Part shown: piece after piece, positions 40,403-48,492 of the stretch
Layout of the letters: every line of letters starts with the position of its first letter
Numbering within the stretch: position 1 is the stretch's first letter
Assembly (NCBI GenBank): GCA_900550165.1
Contig: URQY01000001.1
Coordinates: 62,001-126,000 of the forward strand
Direction of reading: 5' to 3'
Length of the DNA stretch: 64,000 nt
Source: an uncultured Eubacteriales bacterium
GTDB taxonomy: Bacteria > Bacillota > Clostridia > Oscillospirales > Oscillospiraceae
Position numbers and translations under genes: made by a program
Notes under the pieces: generated by a model
What the model was told of the DNA's origin: nothing
What the model saw: the letters and a program-made list of their open reading frames with translations, nothing else
Databases searched by the model: none

Positions 40403-41621
40403 CGGTCGTTCCTCCTGTGTTTCGTTCGTTCACCGTGCAGCTCAGGCTGCCCTGCCCGAGCAGGACATCGATTTTTTCGCCGACGTCCGCATCCTCCGCC
40501 GCGCGCAGGATGCGCCCATCCGCGCTTTTGGCGACGGCGTAGCCGCGGCCCAGCACCTTGAGCGGGCTCAGCGCGTCGAGCTTCGCCGCGAGAGCCGCGA
40601 AGCGCTGCTCACGCTGCGCCATCTGATTCTGCGCAAGCGACGCAAGATTTTTCTGCGTGTAGTCGAGCAGCAGGCGCTTATCGTCGATAAACGCCATGGG
40701 GTCACGCAGCACCCGGCTGCGCGCGAGCTTTTCATACCGCTCGGCGAACAGCTTCACGCGCTTTTTCTCGCTCTGCACCATGCGCGTTTGCAGTGCATCG
40801 AGCCGGTGGAAGATTTCCTGCTGATCCGGCACGGCGAGCTCCGCCGCGTTCGACGGCGTGGCCGCCCGCACATCGGCGACAAAATCCGCGATGGTCACAT
40901 CGGGCTCATGCCCGACGGCGGAGATGACCGGGATCTCGGATTCATAGATGGCGCGCGCCACGCGCTCATCGTTGAAGGCCCACAGGTCCTCGATCGACCC
41001 GCCGCCGCGTCCCGTGATAATAAGGTCTGCGACGCGCCACTTGTTCGCATAGCGCAGCGCGCCCGCGATCTCCGGCGGCGCCTCCGCGCCCTGCACGCGC
41101 ACGGGCAGCAGCACGACCTCGCTCATCGGCCAGCGGGCATTCAGGATGCGCAGCATATCGTGCACCGCCGCGCCCGCGGATGAGGTGATGACGGCGATGC
41201 GCTTTGGATACCTTGGCAGCGGCTTTTTATGCGCGGGGTTGAAAAGCCCCTCGCCTTCAAGCTTTGCCTTGAGCTGCTCGAAGGCGACGTACAGATCGCC
41301 CACGCCCGCCGCGCTCAGCTCCGAGCAATAGAGCTGGTACGCGCCGTCGCGCGGAAAAACACCGATGCGGCCGAAGGCCACGACCTTCATGCCGTTTTCT
41401 GGGCGGAAACGGAGCTTTGCCGCCATGCCGCGGAACATCACGCATTTGAGCGCGCTCCCCTCATCCTTGAGCGTGAAGTAATGGTGCCCCGAGGGGTAGC
41501 ACTTGTAGTTTGAGATCTCGCCGCGCACAAAAATGGTCTGGAGCTGCGGCACGGCGTCGAGCAGCGCCTTGATGAAATTGTTGGCCTCGGATACGCTGAA
41601 GATCATCTGCTCGCTCGCCAT
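40386..41621 (-). CDS. xseA: Exodeoxyribonuclease VII large subunit
   Basis: 411 residues from ATG 41621 (AAAGGGG site). The N-terminal OB domain (FVRGEISNYKCYPSGHHYFT, LKDEGSALKCVMF) and catalytic core (VITSSAGAAVHDML, GRGGGSIEDLWAFNDE, VGHEPDVTIADFVADVRAATP) identify XseA. Upstream ATG 41639 has no ribosome site. It ends by overlapping xseB by 17 bases. Confidence 0.96.
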   Translation of the reverse strand: MASEQMIFSVSEANNFIKALLDAVPQLQTIFVRGEISNYKCYPSGHHYFTLKDEGSALKCVMFRGMAAKLRFRPENGMKVVAFGRIGVFPRDGAYQLYCSELSAAGVGDLYVAFEQLKAKLEGEGLFNPAHKKPLPRYPKRIAVITSSAGAAVHDMLRILNARWPMSEVVLLPVRVQGAEAPPEIAGALRYANKWRVADLIITGRGGGSIEDLWAFNDERVARAIYESEIPVISAVGHEPDVTIADFVADVRAATPSNAAELAVPDQQEIFHRLDALQTRMVQSEKKRVKLFAERYEKLARSRVLRDPMAFIDDKRLLLDYTQKNLASLAQNQMAQREQRFAALAAKLDALSPLKVLGRGYAVAKSADGRILRAAEDADVGEKIDVLLGQGSLSCTVNERNTGGTTDGKNI

Positions 41622-41654
41622 GCCGGTCGCCCCTTTCATACGTAAAGATGGAAG

Positions 41655-41690
41655 AAAAGCAGAGCGCCGTCTGACACTCTGCTTTTTTGT
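41655..41690 (-). terminator. Hairpin between nusB and xseA
   Basis: AAAGCAGAG/CTCTGCTTT arms with an 11-base loop; T-rich on both sides. It lies between nusB and xseA on the - strand, so it may set their relative expression. Confidence 0.65.
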
Positions 41691-42142
41691 TATTCTGCGC
41701 TCACTTCGCCGCGCACAAAGCTGCCGAGGATGCCGTTGATGAACTTGACCGTCTCCGGCGTTTCGTACTTCTTCGCGATCTCCACCGCCTCGTTGATGGC
41801 GACGCCGTTGGGGATGTCGCTGCGGTAGAGCACCTCGTACATCGCAACGCGCATGATCGCCGAGGCGACGAGCGGGATGCGGTCGAAGCTCCAGCCGCGG
41901 GCGTACTTTGCGATGTAGCCGTCGAGCTCGGGCGCGTGCTCGGCAACGCCCGTCACGATGGAGCGGATGTACTCCTCCTGTCCCTTGCCGGGCAGCTTTT
42001 CGTAAATATCGTCCTCGCCCCTGAGCGTTTCAAAGTATTCTCCCGTCAGGCGCTCATCCAGAAGCTCCTGCGGCGTTTTATCCGTAAAGCTCAGTTCGTA
42101 TGCAAGATGCACTGCGATCTCTCGCGCTGTATTGCGAATCAT
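41690..42142 (-). CDS. nusB: Transcription antitermination protein NusB
   Basis: 150 residues. TAREIAVHLAYELSF, then KYARGWSFDRIPLVASAIMRVAMYEVLY and NGVAINEAVEIAKKY followed by FINGILG are the conserved NusB motifs. It binds boxA RNA with NusE for rRNA antitermination. It sits between asp23 and xseA, as in Bacillus (without folD). Confidence 0.95.
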   Translation of the reverse strand: MIRNTAREIAVHLAYELSFTDKTPQELLDERLTGEYFETLRGEDDIYEKLPGKGQEEYIRSIVTGVAEHAPELDGYIAKYARGWSFDRIPLVASAIMRVAMYEVLYRSDIPNGVAINEAVEIAKKYETPETVKFINGILGSFVRGEVSAE

Positions 42143-42168
42143 TCTTGTCTAACCCTTTATCTTTCTCT

Positions 42169-42534
42169 TTAGTTGAAGCTGATGCCGCCGACGTGGACAT
42201 TGACCGCGTGCACATTGTAGCCCGTCATGGCGCTCACCGCGGCAGACACGCTGTCCTGCACCTTACGGGCCGTTTCGGGGATGGCGTAGCCATAGCGCAC
42301 CATCAGGTAAACATCAACGACGATCTCGCCGTCCTGCACTTCGGCGCGCACGCCGCGCAAGCCCTTTTTGCCGGTGAACTGCTCGGTGATCTGCTCGGTC
42401 ATGTTCTGGCACATGGAGCCCACGCCCTCGATCTCGCCGATGGCGTCCGCCGCAATAGCAGCGACCACGTCCTCCGAAATATTGATGCTGCCGTTTTCCT
42501 CGGCGCGGGTCAGATACTCTCGATTTTCAGCCAT
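42169..42534 (-). CDS. Asp23/Gls24 (DUF322) family protein, YqhY-like
   Basis: 121 residues. GSINISEDVVAAIAADAIGEIEGV, then DGEIVVDVYLMVRYGYAIPETARKVQDSVSAAV and VHAVNVHVGGISF are the Asp23 pattern. YqhY homologues are linked to acetyl-CoA carboxylase control, though accBC are not adjacent here. It lies between spoIIIAH and nusB, the usual location. Confidence 0.9.
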   Translation of the reverse strand: MAENREYLTRAEENGSINISEDVVAAIAADAIGEIEGVGSMCQNMTEQITEQFTGKKGLRGVRAEVQDGEIVVDVYLMVRYGYAIPETARKVQDSVSAAVSAMTGYNVHAVNVHVGGISFN

Positions 42535-42605
42535 TCTGACATCTCTCCTTGCTTGAATGCTTATATCAAGAGTATTTTACCATCGTTTTCTGAAAAATAC
42601 AACAG

Positions 42606-43142
42606 CTAATTTACTTCCATGATCTTGATGCTCTCAGCGCTCAGCCCCGTCTCCTGCTTGACGATATCGGTGATGCGGGCCACATCCTCGGTCTGCAGGC
42701 CCTCCTCCCCCGCCGAGACGACCACGCTCACGCCGTCCTCGGACATAAAGACCACGCAGTCGTCATAGCCCTTGGCCGTGATCATGTTTTCGATCTGCGC
42801 TTCGGAGAGCGTGTAGGACGCGAGCGTCTGGATGCTCTTCGCCGCCTCGTTCACCGTCTCCTCGTCCACATCGTCGTTTTCGCTCGCTTCCTTCAGAAGC
42901 GACAGCGCGCTGTCGCGCGCCTGCTGGCGCGTGAGCCTTGCCGAGGCGAAGTAATCCGTCCCCTCCGCTCCGGCAGAGACCTCGGCCGCCTCCCCGTCCG
43001 CGCCGTCGACCTGCTGGGCCTGCCCCAGAATCTTTGTCGGCTTTTCGACCTTTTCGGCGTACTTTCCGTTTAAGAAGATCGCCGCGCAGACGAAGACGAG
43101 GATCGTCCCCACCACTGCATTCCGTTTCCAAAGCTGCTTCAT
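42606..43142 (-). CDS. spoIIIAH: Stage III sporulation protein AH
   Basis: 178 residues from ATG 43142 (GGAGGG site). One N-terminal membrane helix (AVVGTILVFVCAAIFLNGKY), a low-complexity linker, and the C-terminal YscJ-like ring domain (EAQIENMITAKGYDDCVVFM...VARITDIVKQETGLSAESIKI). SpoIIIAH is the mother-cell partner of forespore SpoIIQ in the sporulation channel. Confidence 0.9.
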   Translation of the reverse strand: MKQLWKRNAVVGTILVFVCAAIFLNGKYAEKVEKPTKILGQAQQVDGADGEAAEVSAGAEGTDYFASARLTRQQARDSALSLLKEASENDDVDEETVNEAAKSIQTLASYTLSEAQIENMITAKGYDDCVVFMSEDGVSVVVSAGEEGLQTEDVARITDIVKQETGLSAESIKIMEVN

Positions 43143-43186
43143 ACCTGTTCCCTCCATGTGTTTTGTTCGATAAAAGATCAGTATTT

Positions 43187-43726
43187 TCATGGCGTTCCCT
43201 TGACCACCGTGATCCTGTCGGACGAAAGGCCGGTCAGCGCAGCGACGGCCTGCGTCACCTTGAGCTGTACGTCCGCGCGGTCACCGCCCTCGCAGACGAC
43301 GAGGGCGCCGAGAAAGCGCGGATAGCGGCTGCGCGTGACCACGACCTCGGCGCCTGACCCGCTGCCGAGCACGACCGTTTCCGACGAGCGGGACTGCTCC
43401 CCGCTCTCCGTCCCGCTGAATTTGCGTGCGTCGGTCTCATCCTGCGCCAGCTCATATTCGCTGCCGCCGTCCACCGTCAGCATCAGCGAGAGACGCCCCA
43501 CACCGTCGAGCGAGGATAAGATGTCCTCCATTTCGCTTTGCAGCGCCGCGCGGTCGAAGCGCTCCACCGCCGTCGGCGTGCGCCCCGTGTCCGCCGTTTT
43601 TCCCTCGCCAGACGGCAGCAGCAGAAGAAAGATCCCGAGCGCCGCCGTCAGGAAAACGTATTTGTACTGCTTCAGCGCGGAAAGCGCGCCCTTCGGCTTC
43701 AGCCGCTTTCCCCCGTCGTGCTCCAT
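43187..43726 (-). CDS. spoIIIAG: Stage III sporulation protein AG
   Basis: 179 residues. Membrane helix YVFLTAALGIFLLLLPSGEG near the N-terminus. The C-terminal half (MLTVDGGSEYELAQDE...FLGALVVCEGGDRADVQLKVT) is the YscJ/FliF-like ring domain. SpoIIIAG forms the large ring of the feeding-tube channel. It starts inside the end of spoIIIAF. Confidence 0.9.
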   Translation of the reverse strand: MEHDGGKRLKPKGALSALKQYKYVFLTAALGIFLLLLPSGEGKTADTGRTPTAVERFDRAALQSEMEDILSSLDGVGRLSLMLTVDGGSEYELAQDETDARKFSGTESGEQSRSSETVVLGSGSGAEVVVTRSRYPRFLGALVVCEGGDRADVQLKVTQAVAALTGLSSDRITVVKGTP

Positions 43727-44178
43727 AGCTGGTCCTCCTTTGCAATGCCGAGCTCGCGCTCGATGCAGTCGGCGAGCGCGGCGTTTTCCTCGCCGCAGAG
43801 CGTAACGGATACCGGAAGCGGCACACCGTCCACCTCCTCCGTCCTGACCGCAGCGCGGACGCTCAGCCCCAACTCGTCTGCTTTGTCCTCAATATATGCG
43901 CCCGTCTCCGCCGCTATGCGCGCGGAAAGCGCGTCCTCCTGCCGCTGCGCGAGCTCCAGCTAGAGCTGCGCGACGGCCTCGCGGTACGATGCAAGGTCCA
44001 CGTCGAGCACTGCAAGGTCGAGCCGCAGGAGCGGCCGCAGCATCGCGAGCATCAGGAGCATCCCGCCTGCAAAGCGCACGATCTTTTTCATCGTGCCGCC
44101 GTCTGTCAGTTGTCCGGCAAGGCTCACGAGCACCGCGCAGGCCACGACGCCGAGGAGCCACGAGCGAAGAAATGTCAT
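43699..44178 (-). pseudogene. spoIIIAF: Stage III sporulation protein AF, interrupted by in-frame TAG at codon 73
   Basis: From ATG 44178 the frame encodes a SpoIIIAF-like N-terminus with two membrane helices (SWLLGVVACAVLVSLAGQL; IVRFAGGMLLMLAMLRPLL) and stops at TAG 43960-43962. Reading through, the same frame continues for 86 more residues (LELAQRQEDALSARIAAETG...VSVTLCGEEN...LADCIERELGIAKED) to TGA at 43699. Length and end match SpoIIIAF. The surrounding sequence suggests a Glu, Gln or similar codon turned into TAG by one base. It could be a true loss, an error or readthrough. Confidence 0.85.
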
Positions 44179-45242
44179 ACCGTCACCACCATCAGCAGCG
44201 CGATGAGAAACGACGCCAGCAGCAAAAACGCCCCGCCCGCCGTCATCGCCAGCATCAGCGAAAACGCCGAGGAAAGCTGCTCCAAAAAGCCGCTCAGCGT
44301 ATCCGACCCCGCCATGCCGCAGAAAAAAGCCGCCGCACGGTAGAGCAGGTACTGGACCGCGAGATGCACGAGAGGCGCAAGGCACAGTGCCAGCACCGCA
44401 AGAACGCCCAGCACGCCCAGTGTGCTTCTGAGCGCACCCGCACCGGCGAGCAGCGCCTCCGTCGCCTCGGACAGGATGCCGCCGACGACCGGCACCGCAC
44501 CGGAGATGACTGTTTTGCCCACGCGCACCGCCATGCGGTCGGCCGAGCCCGCAAGCGCCCCGCTGAGCGACAGAAATGTGACAAAGACCGCCAGTACTCC
44601 GCTCAAAGCCCAGGTGATGAGCGTCTTTATGCCGTCCGCAAGCTTCGTGAGCCGGCTTTTCGGCAGCAGCGCTCCCGCGGCCGCGGCCGCGATCATGCAG
44701 TAGAGCACCGGCACGAGCAGTCCACGGATGAGCGAGAGGAAGACGTCGCTCGCCATCAGCGCCCCCACCTGCCAAACGCTCGCCGTCCCCACCGCGCCGC
44801 CGCTCGCAATGGCTGCCGCAACAGTTGGCAGCAGCAGCTTTGCCATCGCAGCGAGCTCGTCCAGCGTTTCCAGGCCGAGGCCGATGAGCGAATGCACATC
44901 CCCGGCAGCGATGGCTGCCGCACCGAGCACGCCGACATAGGGCGTGAACGCCGCACCCGGCTCTCCCGTTCCCTCCGACGCGCCCTCAATGAGCCCGCAC
45001 AGCAGCGCAAGCAGCATGAGCGACACCGCCGAGCGCAGCGATGCCGCGGCTGCTCCGCTCACCGCGCCGCGCAGCGTCTCCCACAGATAGGCCGCGCCTC
45101 GCTGCAAAAGGCTCTCTTCCTCCCGCGCGCCTTCAAGCAGCTCGTCCGGCACCGCGCCGTCCAGCTCCGCCGGGATGTCGAGCGCACGCGCGGGCAGACA
45201 CAGCGCAAGCAGCGCAAGCAGCAGAAAAAGCAGCCGTTTCAT
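44175..45242 (-). CDS. spoIIIAE: Stage III sporulation protein AE
   Basis: 355 residues with a signal peptide (MKRLLFLLLALLALCLPARA) and several membrane segments. VHSLIGLGLETLDELAAMAKLLLPTVAAAIA and RVGKTVISGAVPVVGGILSEATE are SpoIIIAE signatures. Multi-spanning part of the SpoIIIA complex. It overlaps spoIIIAF by four bases. Confidence 0.93.
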   Translation of the reverse strand: MKRLLFLLLALLALCLPARALDIPAELDGAVPDELLEGAREEESLLQRGAAYLWETLRGAVSGAAAASLRSAVSLMLLALLCGLIEGASEGTGEPGAAFTPYVGVLGAAAIAAGDVHSLIGLGLETLDELAAMAKLLLPTVAAAIASGGAVGTASVWQVGALMASDVFLSLIRGLLVPVLYCMIAAAAAGALLPKSRLTKLADGIKTLITWALSGVLAVFVTFLSLSGALAGSADRMAVRVGKTVISGAVPVVGGILSEATEALLAGAGALRSTLGVLGVLAVLALCLAPLVHLAVQYLLYRAAAFFCGMAGSDTLSGFLEQLSSAFSLMLAMTAGGAFLLLASFLIALLMVVTV

Positions 45243-45625
45243 AGAAAGCCCTCCACCAGCTCCAGCAGCGCCTCAAGCAGCGGCAGCACGCAGACGAGCG
45301 CGCAAACCGCCCCCGCCGTGTTCATGAGCGCCGCGAGCGCGCTCTGCCCCGCATCGGCGCACAGCGCGCAGGAAAAGCGCACCACGAGCGCAATGGCCAT
45401 CACCTTCAGAAGCGGCGCGAACAGCGCCGCGGGCAGCCCCGTGAGCACAAGCGTCCGCGTGCAGAAGTCCGCAAGGTCGGAAAGCGCCGGCAGCAGCAGC
45501 GCGCAGCCCACGAGCACCGCGGCAAGCAGCAGCAACAGCGCCAGCGCTTCGTCGCTCTTTTTCAGCAGCGCCGTTACCGCCGAAACGCACAGGCACAGCG
45601 CCGCGAGCCTGACAAGCAGCTCCAT
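45239..45625 (-). CDS. spoIIIAD: Stage III sporulation protein AD
   Basis: 128 residues, four or so membrane helices (LVRLAALCLCVSAVTALLKK; ALALLLLLAAVLVGCALLLP; LKVMAIALVVRFSCALCADA). The C-terminal ALMNTAGAVCALVCVLPLLEALLELVEGF fits the SpoIIIAD end. It overlaps spoIIIAE by four bases. Confidence 0.9.
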   Translation of the reverse strand: MELLVRLAALCLCVSAVTALLKKSDEALALLLLLAAVLVGCALLLPALSDLADFCTRTLVLTGLPAALFAPLLKVMAIALVVRFSCALCADAGQSALAALMNTAGAVCALVCVLPLLEALLELVEGFL

Positions 45626-45627
45626 CG

Positions 45628-45822
45628 CTAAAACCCAAACAGACTCTTGATGAGCTCGAAGAGCGCGCTGATCTCGCGCACGAGCAGCATCATCGTCGTG
45701 ATGAGCCCGGCCAGACTCACGAGCATCGCCTGATCGGGCCGGTCCGAGCGCACCAGCAGTTGGTTGAGCACCGCCACAACGATGCCGACCGCCGCGATCT
45801 TGAATACGAGGTCAATGTCCAT
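45628..45822 (-). CDS. spoIIIAC: Stage III sporulation protein AC
   Basis: 64 residues from ATG 45822 (AGAAGGAAG site). DIDLVFKIAAVGIVVAVLNQLL and DQAMLVSLAGLITTMMLLV are the two conserved membrane helices of SpoIIIAC. Small partner of SpoIIIAD. Confidence 0.92.
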   Translation of the reverse strand: MDIDLVFKIAAVGIVVAVLNQLLVRSDRPDQAMLVSLAGLITTMMLLVREISALFELIKSLFGF

Positions 45823-45867
45823 ATCCGTCTTCCTTCTGTAAAGCATTGATACTTGTCGACGCCTGTC

Positions 45868-46359
45868 TTACAGCAGCAGAATGCCAAGCAGTGTTCCGCC
45901 GCCGAGACACAGCGCCGTCATCACGCGTCCGTCCTCCCGGCTGCGCGCAAAAAGCGACCGCTCCGCGTCAGAAAGCTCCTGCGCCGTGCGTGTCAGCGCC
46001 GCGCAGACGCTCTCCTCCTCGCCGCCGAGCGCGCTTCCCAGCGCCGCGACGGACGCCCTCTCCCGCTCGGAGAGCGGCAGGTCCTTCGCCGCGGTCTGCC
46101 AGACCGCCGGGAGCGTCTCGCCGCGCAAAAGCCCTTCCCGTACCGCACCGAAAAACGGCTCCGCCTCTTCCGCATATCCGAGCTCGTGCAGCAGCGCCGG
46201 CAGCGGTGTGAGCGTCAGATGCACGTCCCGCGCAAGCGATAAAAAGATCTCCGCGAGCGCGTGCAGCGTCCTGCGCCGCAGCCCCGCGCGCGACAAAAGC
46301 GCCTGCCGCAGCAGCAGCGACGCCGCGAGCAGCAGCCCCGCCCCCGTCAGGTGCCGCAT
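45868..46359 (-). CDS. spoIIIAB: Stage III sporulation protein AB
   Basis: 163 residues from ATG 46359, overlapping spoIIIAA. N-terminal membrane segment, RRTLHALAEIFLSLARDVHL, FFGAVREGLLRGETLPAVW, SLFARSREDGRVMTALCLGG and C-terminal TLLGILLL helix. The type II secretion F-like fold is known for SpoIIIAB. Confidence 0.9.
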   Translation of the reverse strand: MRHLTGAGLLLAASLLLRQALLSRAGLRRRTLHALAEIFLSLARDVHLTLTPLPALLHELGYAEEAEPFFGAVREGLLRGETLPAVWQTAAKDLPLSERERASVAALGSALGGEEESVCAALTRTAQELSDAERSLFARSREDGRVMTALCLGGGTLLGILLL

Positions 46360-47285
46360 GGCAGCCCGCCCACCTCGTAGGTACGCCCTCCGCCGTCCCG
46401 ACGGATGGTCACGCAGCGGGAAAAGACCTTCGCGCGCAGAAGCTCCTGAAAGAGCGGCTTTTGCGTCAATTCCCCGGTGTCCGCCGCGTGGATGCTTGCA
46501 AGCAGACCCACGCCGCAGTTCGCGGCCAGGCACATCGCTCGGATATCCTCTGCCGCCGTGATTTCGTCCACTGCGATGACCTGCGGGTTCATCCCGCGCA
46601 GCACCATCGGGATCCCCTCCGCCTTCGGGCAGAGCGAGAGCACGTCCGTGTGGTTGCCAAGCTCCATCTGCGGCCGGCCCTTGCAGCACACGGCGAGCTC
46701 ACCGCGCTCGTCGATGACCGCGACGCGCAGTGCGCGGTGTTCGCTGTCGCCGAGCGATAGCACGCGGATGAGATCGCGCAGCAGCGTCGTCTTCCCGCCG
46801 CCGGGCGGCGAGAGGATGAGCGTGCTCAAAAGCCGTCCATTTTCGTCGAAGAGCTGCGGCGCGATGCCGCTCCCAATCCCCACCTCCTCGCAGACGATGC
46901 GAAGCGAAAGCGACGAGATATCCTTCAGGTTGCTCACCTCGCCGTCTCTCACCACAGCGCTGCCGCACACGCCGAGGCGAAACCCGCCCCGCAGCGGCAG
47001 AAAGCCCCGGCGCAGTGTTTCGATGCAGGCGTAGCGCGAATACTCCGTCACCGCCCCGAGCATCTGTTCCAGGTCCTCCGCCGTCACAAGCGAGCTGCGG
47101 TCCGCGGGCGCGGCGTTCAGCTCCCCCTCGCTCGTCAGCACCGTCATCGGGCGCATCACGCGCAGGCGGAATTCCTCGGTGCGCTCCTTCTGCTTGTCCG
47201 GCAGCGCGAGCGCAAGGCACTTCAAGCGGTGGGGCAGGAATTCGCAGGCCTGCTCATAGCGGTAGATCCGATCAAGCCGTTCCAT
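46347..47285 (-). CDS. spoIIIAA: Stage III sporulation protein AA (ATPase)
   Basis: 312 residues. Walker A SPPGGGKTTLLRDLIR, Walker B/arginine region VAVIDERGELAVCCKG and MNPQVIAVDEITAAEDIRAM are diagnostic. It resembles secretion ATPases and energises the mother-cell-to-forespore channel. It heads the operon of AA-AH. Confidence 0.95.
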   Translation of the reverse strand: MERLDRIYRYEQACEFLPHRLKCLALALPDKQKERTEEFRLRVMRPMTVLTSEGELNAAPADRSSLVTAEDLEQMLGAVTEYSRYACIETLRRGFLPLRGGFRLGVCGSAVVRDGEVSNLKDISSLSLRIVCEEVGIGSGIAPQLFDENGRLLSTLILSPPGGGKTTLLRDLIRVLSLGDSEHRALRVAVIDERGELAVCCKGRPQMELGNHTDVLSLCPKAEGIPMVLRGMNPQVIAVDEITAAEDIRAMCLAANCGVGLLASIHAADTGELTQKPLFQELLRAKVFSRCVTIRRDGGGRTYEVGGLPCGT

Positions 47286-47318
47286 TCGTCAAGCACTTCC
47301 CTTCTTCCGTGATAGTCC

Positions 47319-47349
47319 ACTCTATGAGCGCGCGGACGGGCTTATGCAC
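47319..47349 (-). promoter_or_regulatory. Possible sigma-E promoter for spoIIIAA
   Basis: On the - strand, CATAGAGT lies 15 or so bases after a GCATAAG element, which loosely resembles the sigma-E -10 (CATACA.T) and -35 (ATA-containing) boxes. The presumed start is about 27 bases before the spoIIIAA start. In other sporeformers spoIIIA is sigma-E dependent. Weak sequence match. Confidence 0.35.
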
Positions 47350-47375
47350 GGTCCGTCCCACTTTCTGCAAAAAGA

Positions 47376-47402
47376 AAAAACGGGGAAGCTCCCCGTTTTT
47401 TC
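47376..47402. terminator. Terminator after Cys-rich protein gene
   Basis: AAAAAACGGGG-AAGCT-CCCCGTTTTTT gives an 11-bp stem with T/A runs on both sides, directly after the stop of the 47403-48245 gene. It separates that gene from spoIIIAA. Confidence 0.9.
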
Positions 47403-48245
47403 TCAGTTGCTCGCGCAGCAGCCGCAGCCCTTGTCGCCGCCGGGCAGGACATTCGGCGGGAAGAAATCGTCCAGCGGGAACTCTACCGCGTCGAAGACCT
47501 TGCACGGGTCCTCGCTGCAGCACTCGCCGCCGGCGAGCGTGCATTCGTTCGACGGGATGCAGTAGTCGTACACCGGGATCAAAAGCTGCGTGTCGCGCTC
47601 TAAGCGCACGGTCGAAAACTGGCCGAGCGAGATGCACACGCGGCGGATGGCAGACTCGTCAAAGACGATGGGCTCGTCGAAGGCGTTCAGGATCGCCGCC
47701 GGAACGCCGCCCAGCGTGCCGCATCCGCAACGGCAGTTGCAGTTGTCGGCAAAGTGCGCGCACAGCAGCATCGGGTCCAAGACCTCAACGACCGCCGTCG
47801 GAAGATTCGCCGTCAGGTCGAGCGGCGCGTCGACGGCGTTCGCCGCCGGCTCGGATGAGTAGACCTTCGCCCCGCCCTCGCTGCCAAAGAGCACCACGCG
47901 CTTATCAAAGGCCGCGAGACCTTCGATCTCCGTGTAGCGTGAGCTGCCGTTCATCATCGCCTGCAAAATGATGCGGTAGAAGAAGTGCATCTCCACCGTG
48001 TAGTATCCGCGGTTGAAGTTTACCGGCTCCACGTCGACGAACGTATACAGCAGCTCCGCGCTGCCGCCGCGGATGCACTGGCTCGTGCTCAGAATGCTCT
48101 GCGCCGTGGCCGTGGGGTAAAAGCGCAGGTCCTCGATGCAGTCCTTGTCGCGGCAGGATGAATAGATCTTTTTCGTATGGATACAGACCGCCTCGCGCAC
48201 GCCGTTCGCGCCGCTGACAGGGCCTGCAACAACTTTATCAGCCAT
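47403..48245 (-). CDS. Cys-rich conserved protein next to spoIIIA, unknown function
   Basis: 280 residues behind AGGAGG. Sixteen or more cysteines, including SSCRDKDCIEDLRFY, NCNCRCGCGTLGG and the C-terminal GCGCC. The middle is beta-rich (LLYTFVDVEPVNFNRGYYTVEM). Similar proteins occur in Clostridia, but I know no assigned function; a spore-coat role is plausible from Cys content and neighbourhood. It has its own terminator. Confidence 0.6.
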   Translation of the reverse strand: MADKVVAGPVSGANGVREAVCIHTKKIYSSCRDKDCIEDLRFYPTATAQSILSTSQCIRGGSAELLYTFVDVEPVNFNRGYYTVEMHFFYRIILQAMMNGSSRYTEIEGLAAFDKRVVLFGSEGGAKVYSSEPAANAVDAPLDLTANLPTAVVEVLDPMLLCAHFADNCNCRCGCGTLGGVPAAILNAFDEPIVFDESAIRRVCISLGQFSTVRLERDTQLLIPVYDYCIPSNECTLAGGECCSEDPCKVFDAVEFPLDDFFPPNVLPGGDKGCGCCASN

Positions 48246-48492
48246 AAAGCAAGAATACCTCCTATTTTAAGTACTGGAAAGTCCGGCATGACTGTGCCTT
48301 TCTTTCACCCCAGTCTATGCCGCGCGCTGAAATGGGTGCCGCGCGCAGGTGTTTTTGAAAAAGTCCTATACATTCGGAAAATCGTGTGCTATACTAAATA
48401 TAGTTTGCGGCCAACCGATATCGACAACTTTTTGTGGTATCGGCCGTCATTTTGTGGTATCATCGCTGTAAATCCACCCGAGGAGGTGCGCT
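48246..48492. promoter_or_regulatory. Divergent promoter region for the Cys-rich and DUF4364 genes
   Basis: A -10 TATACT at 48390-48395 with TATACA 17 bases upstream (48367-48372) could serve the DUF4364 gene, leaving a 97-base leader. The leader has a CCGATA...TATCGG inverted repeat and the direct repeat TTTTGTGGTATC twice. No gene is seen in this stretch. Confidence 0.4.

Noticed and set aside
43699..44178. TAG in spoIIIAF as evidence of genome-wide TAG recoding
   Set aside because: Other genes here (ispA, ruvA) end with TAG at normal positions, so TAG works as a stop.
43896..45650. 584-residue + strand frame over spoIIIA genes
   Set aside because: Arg/Ser/Ala-rich shadow of intact SpoIIIAD/AE coding on the other strand.
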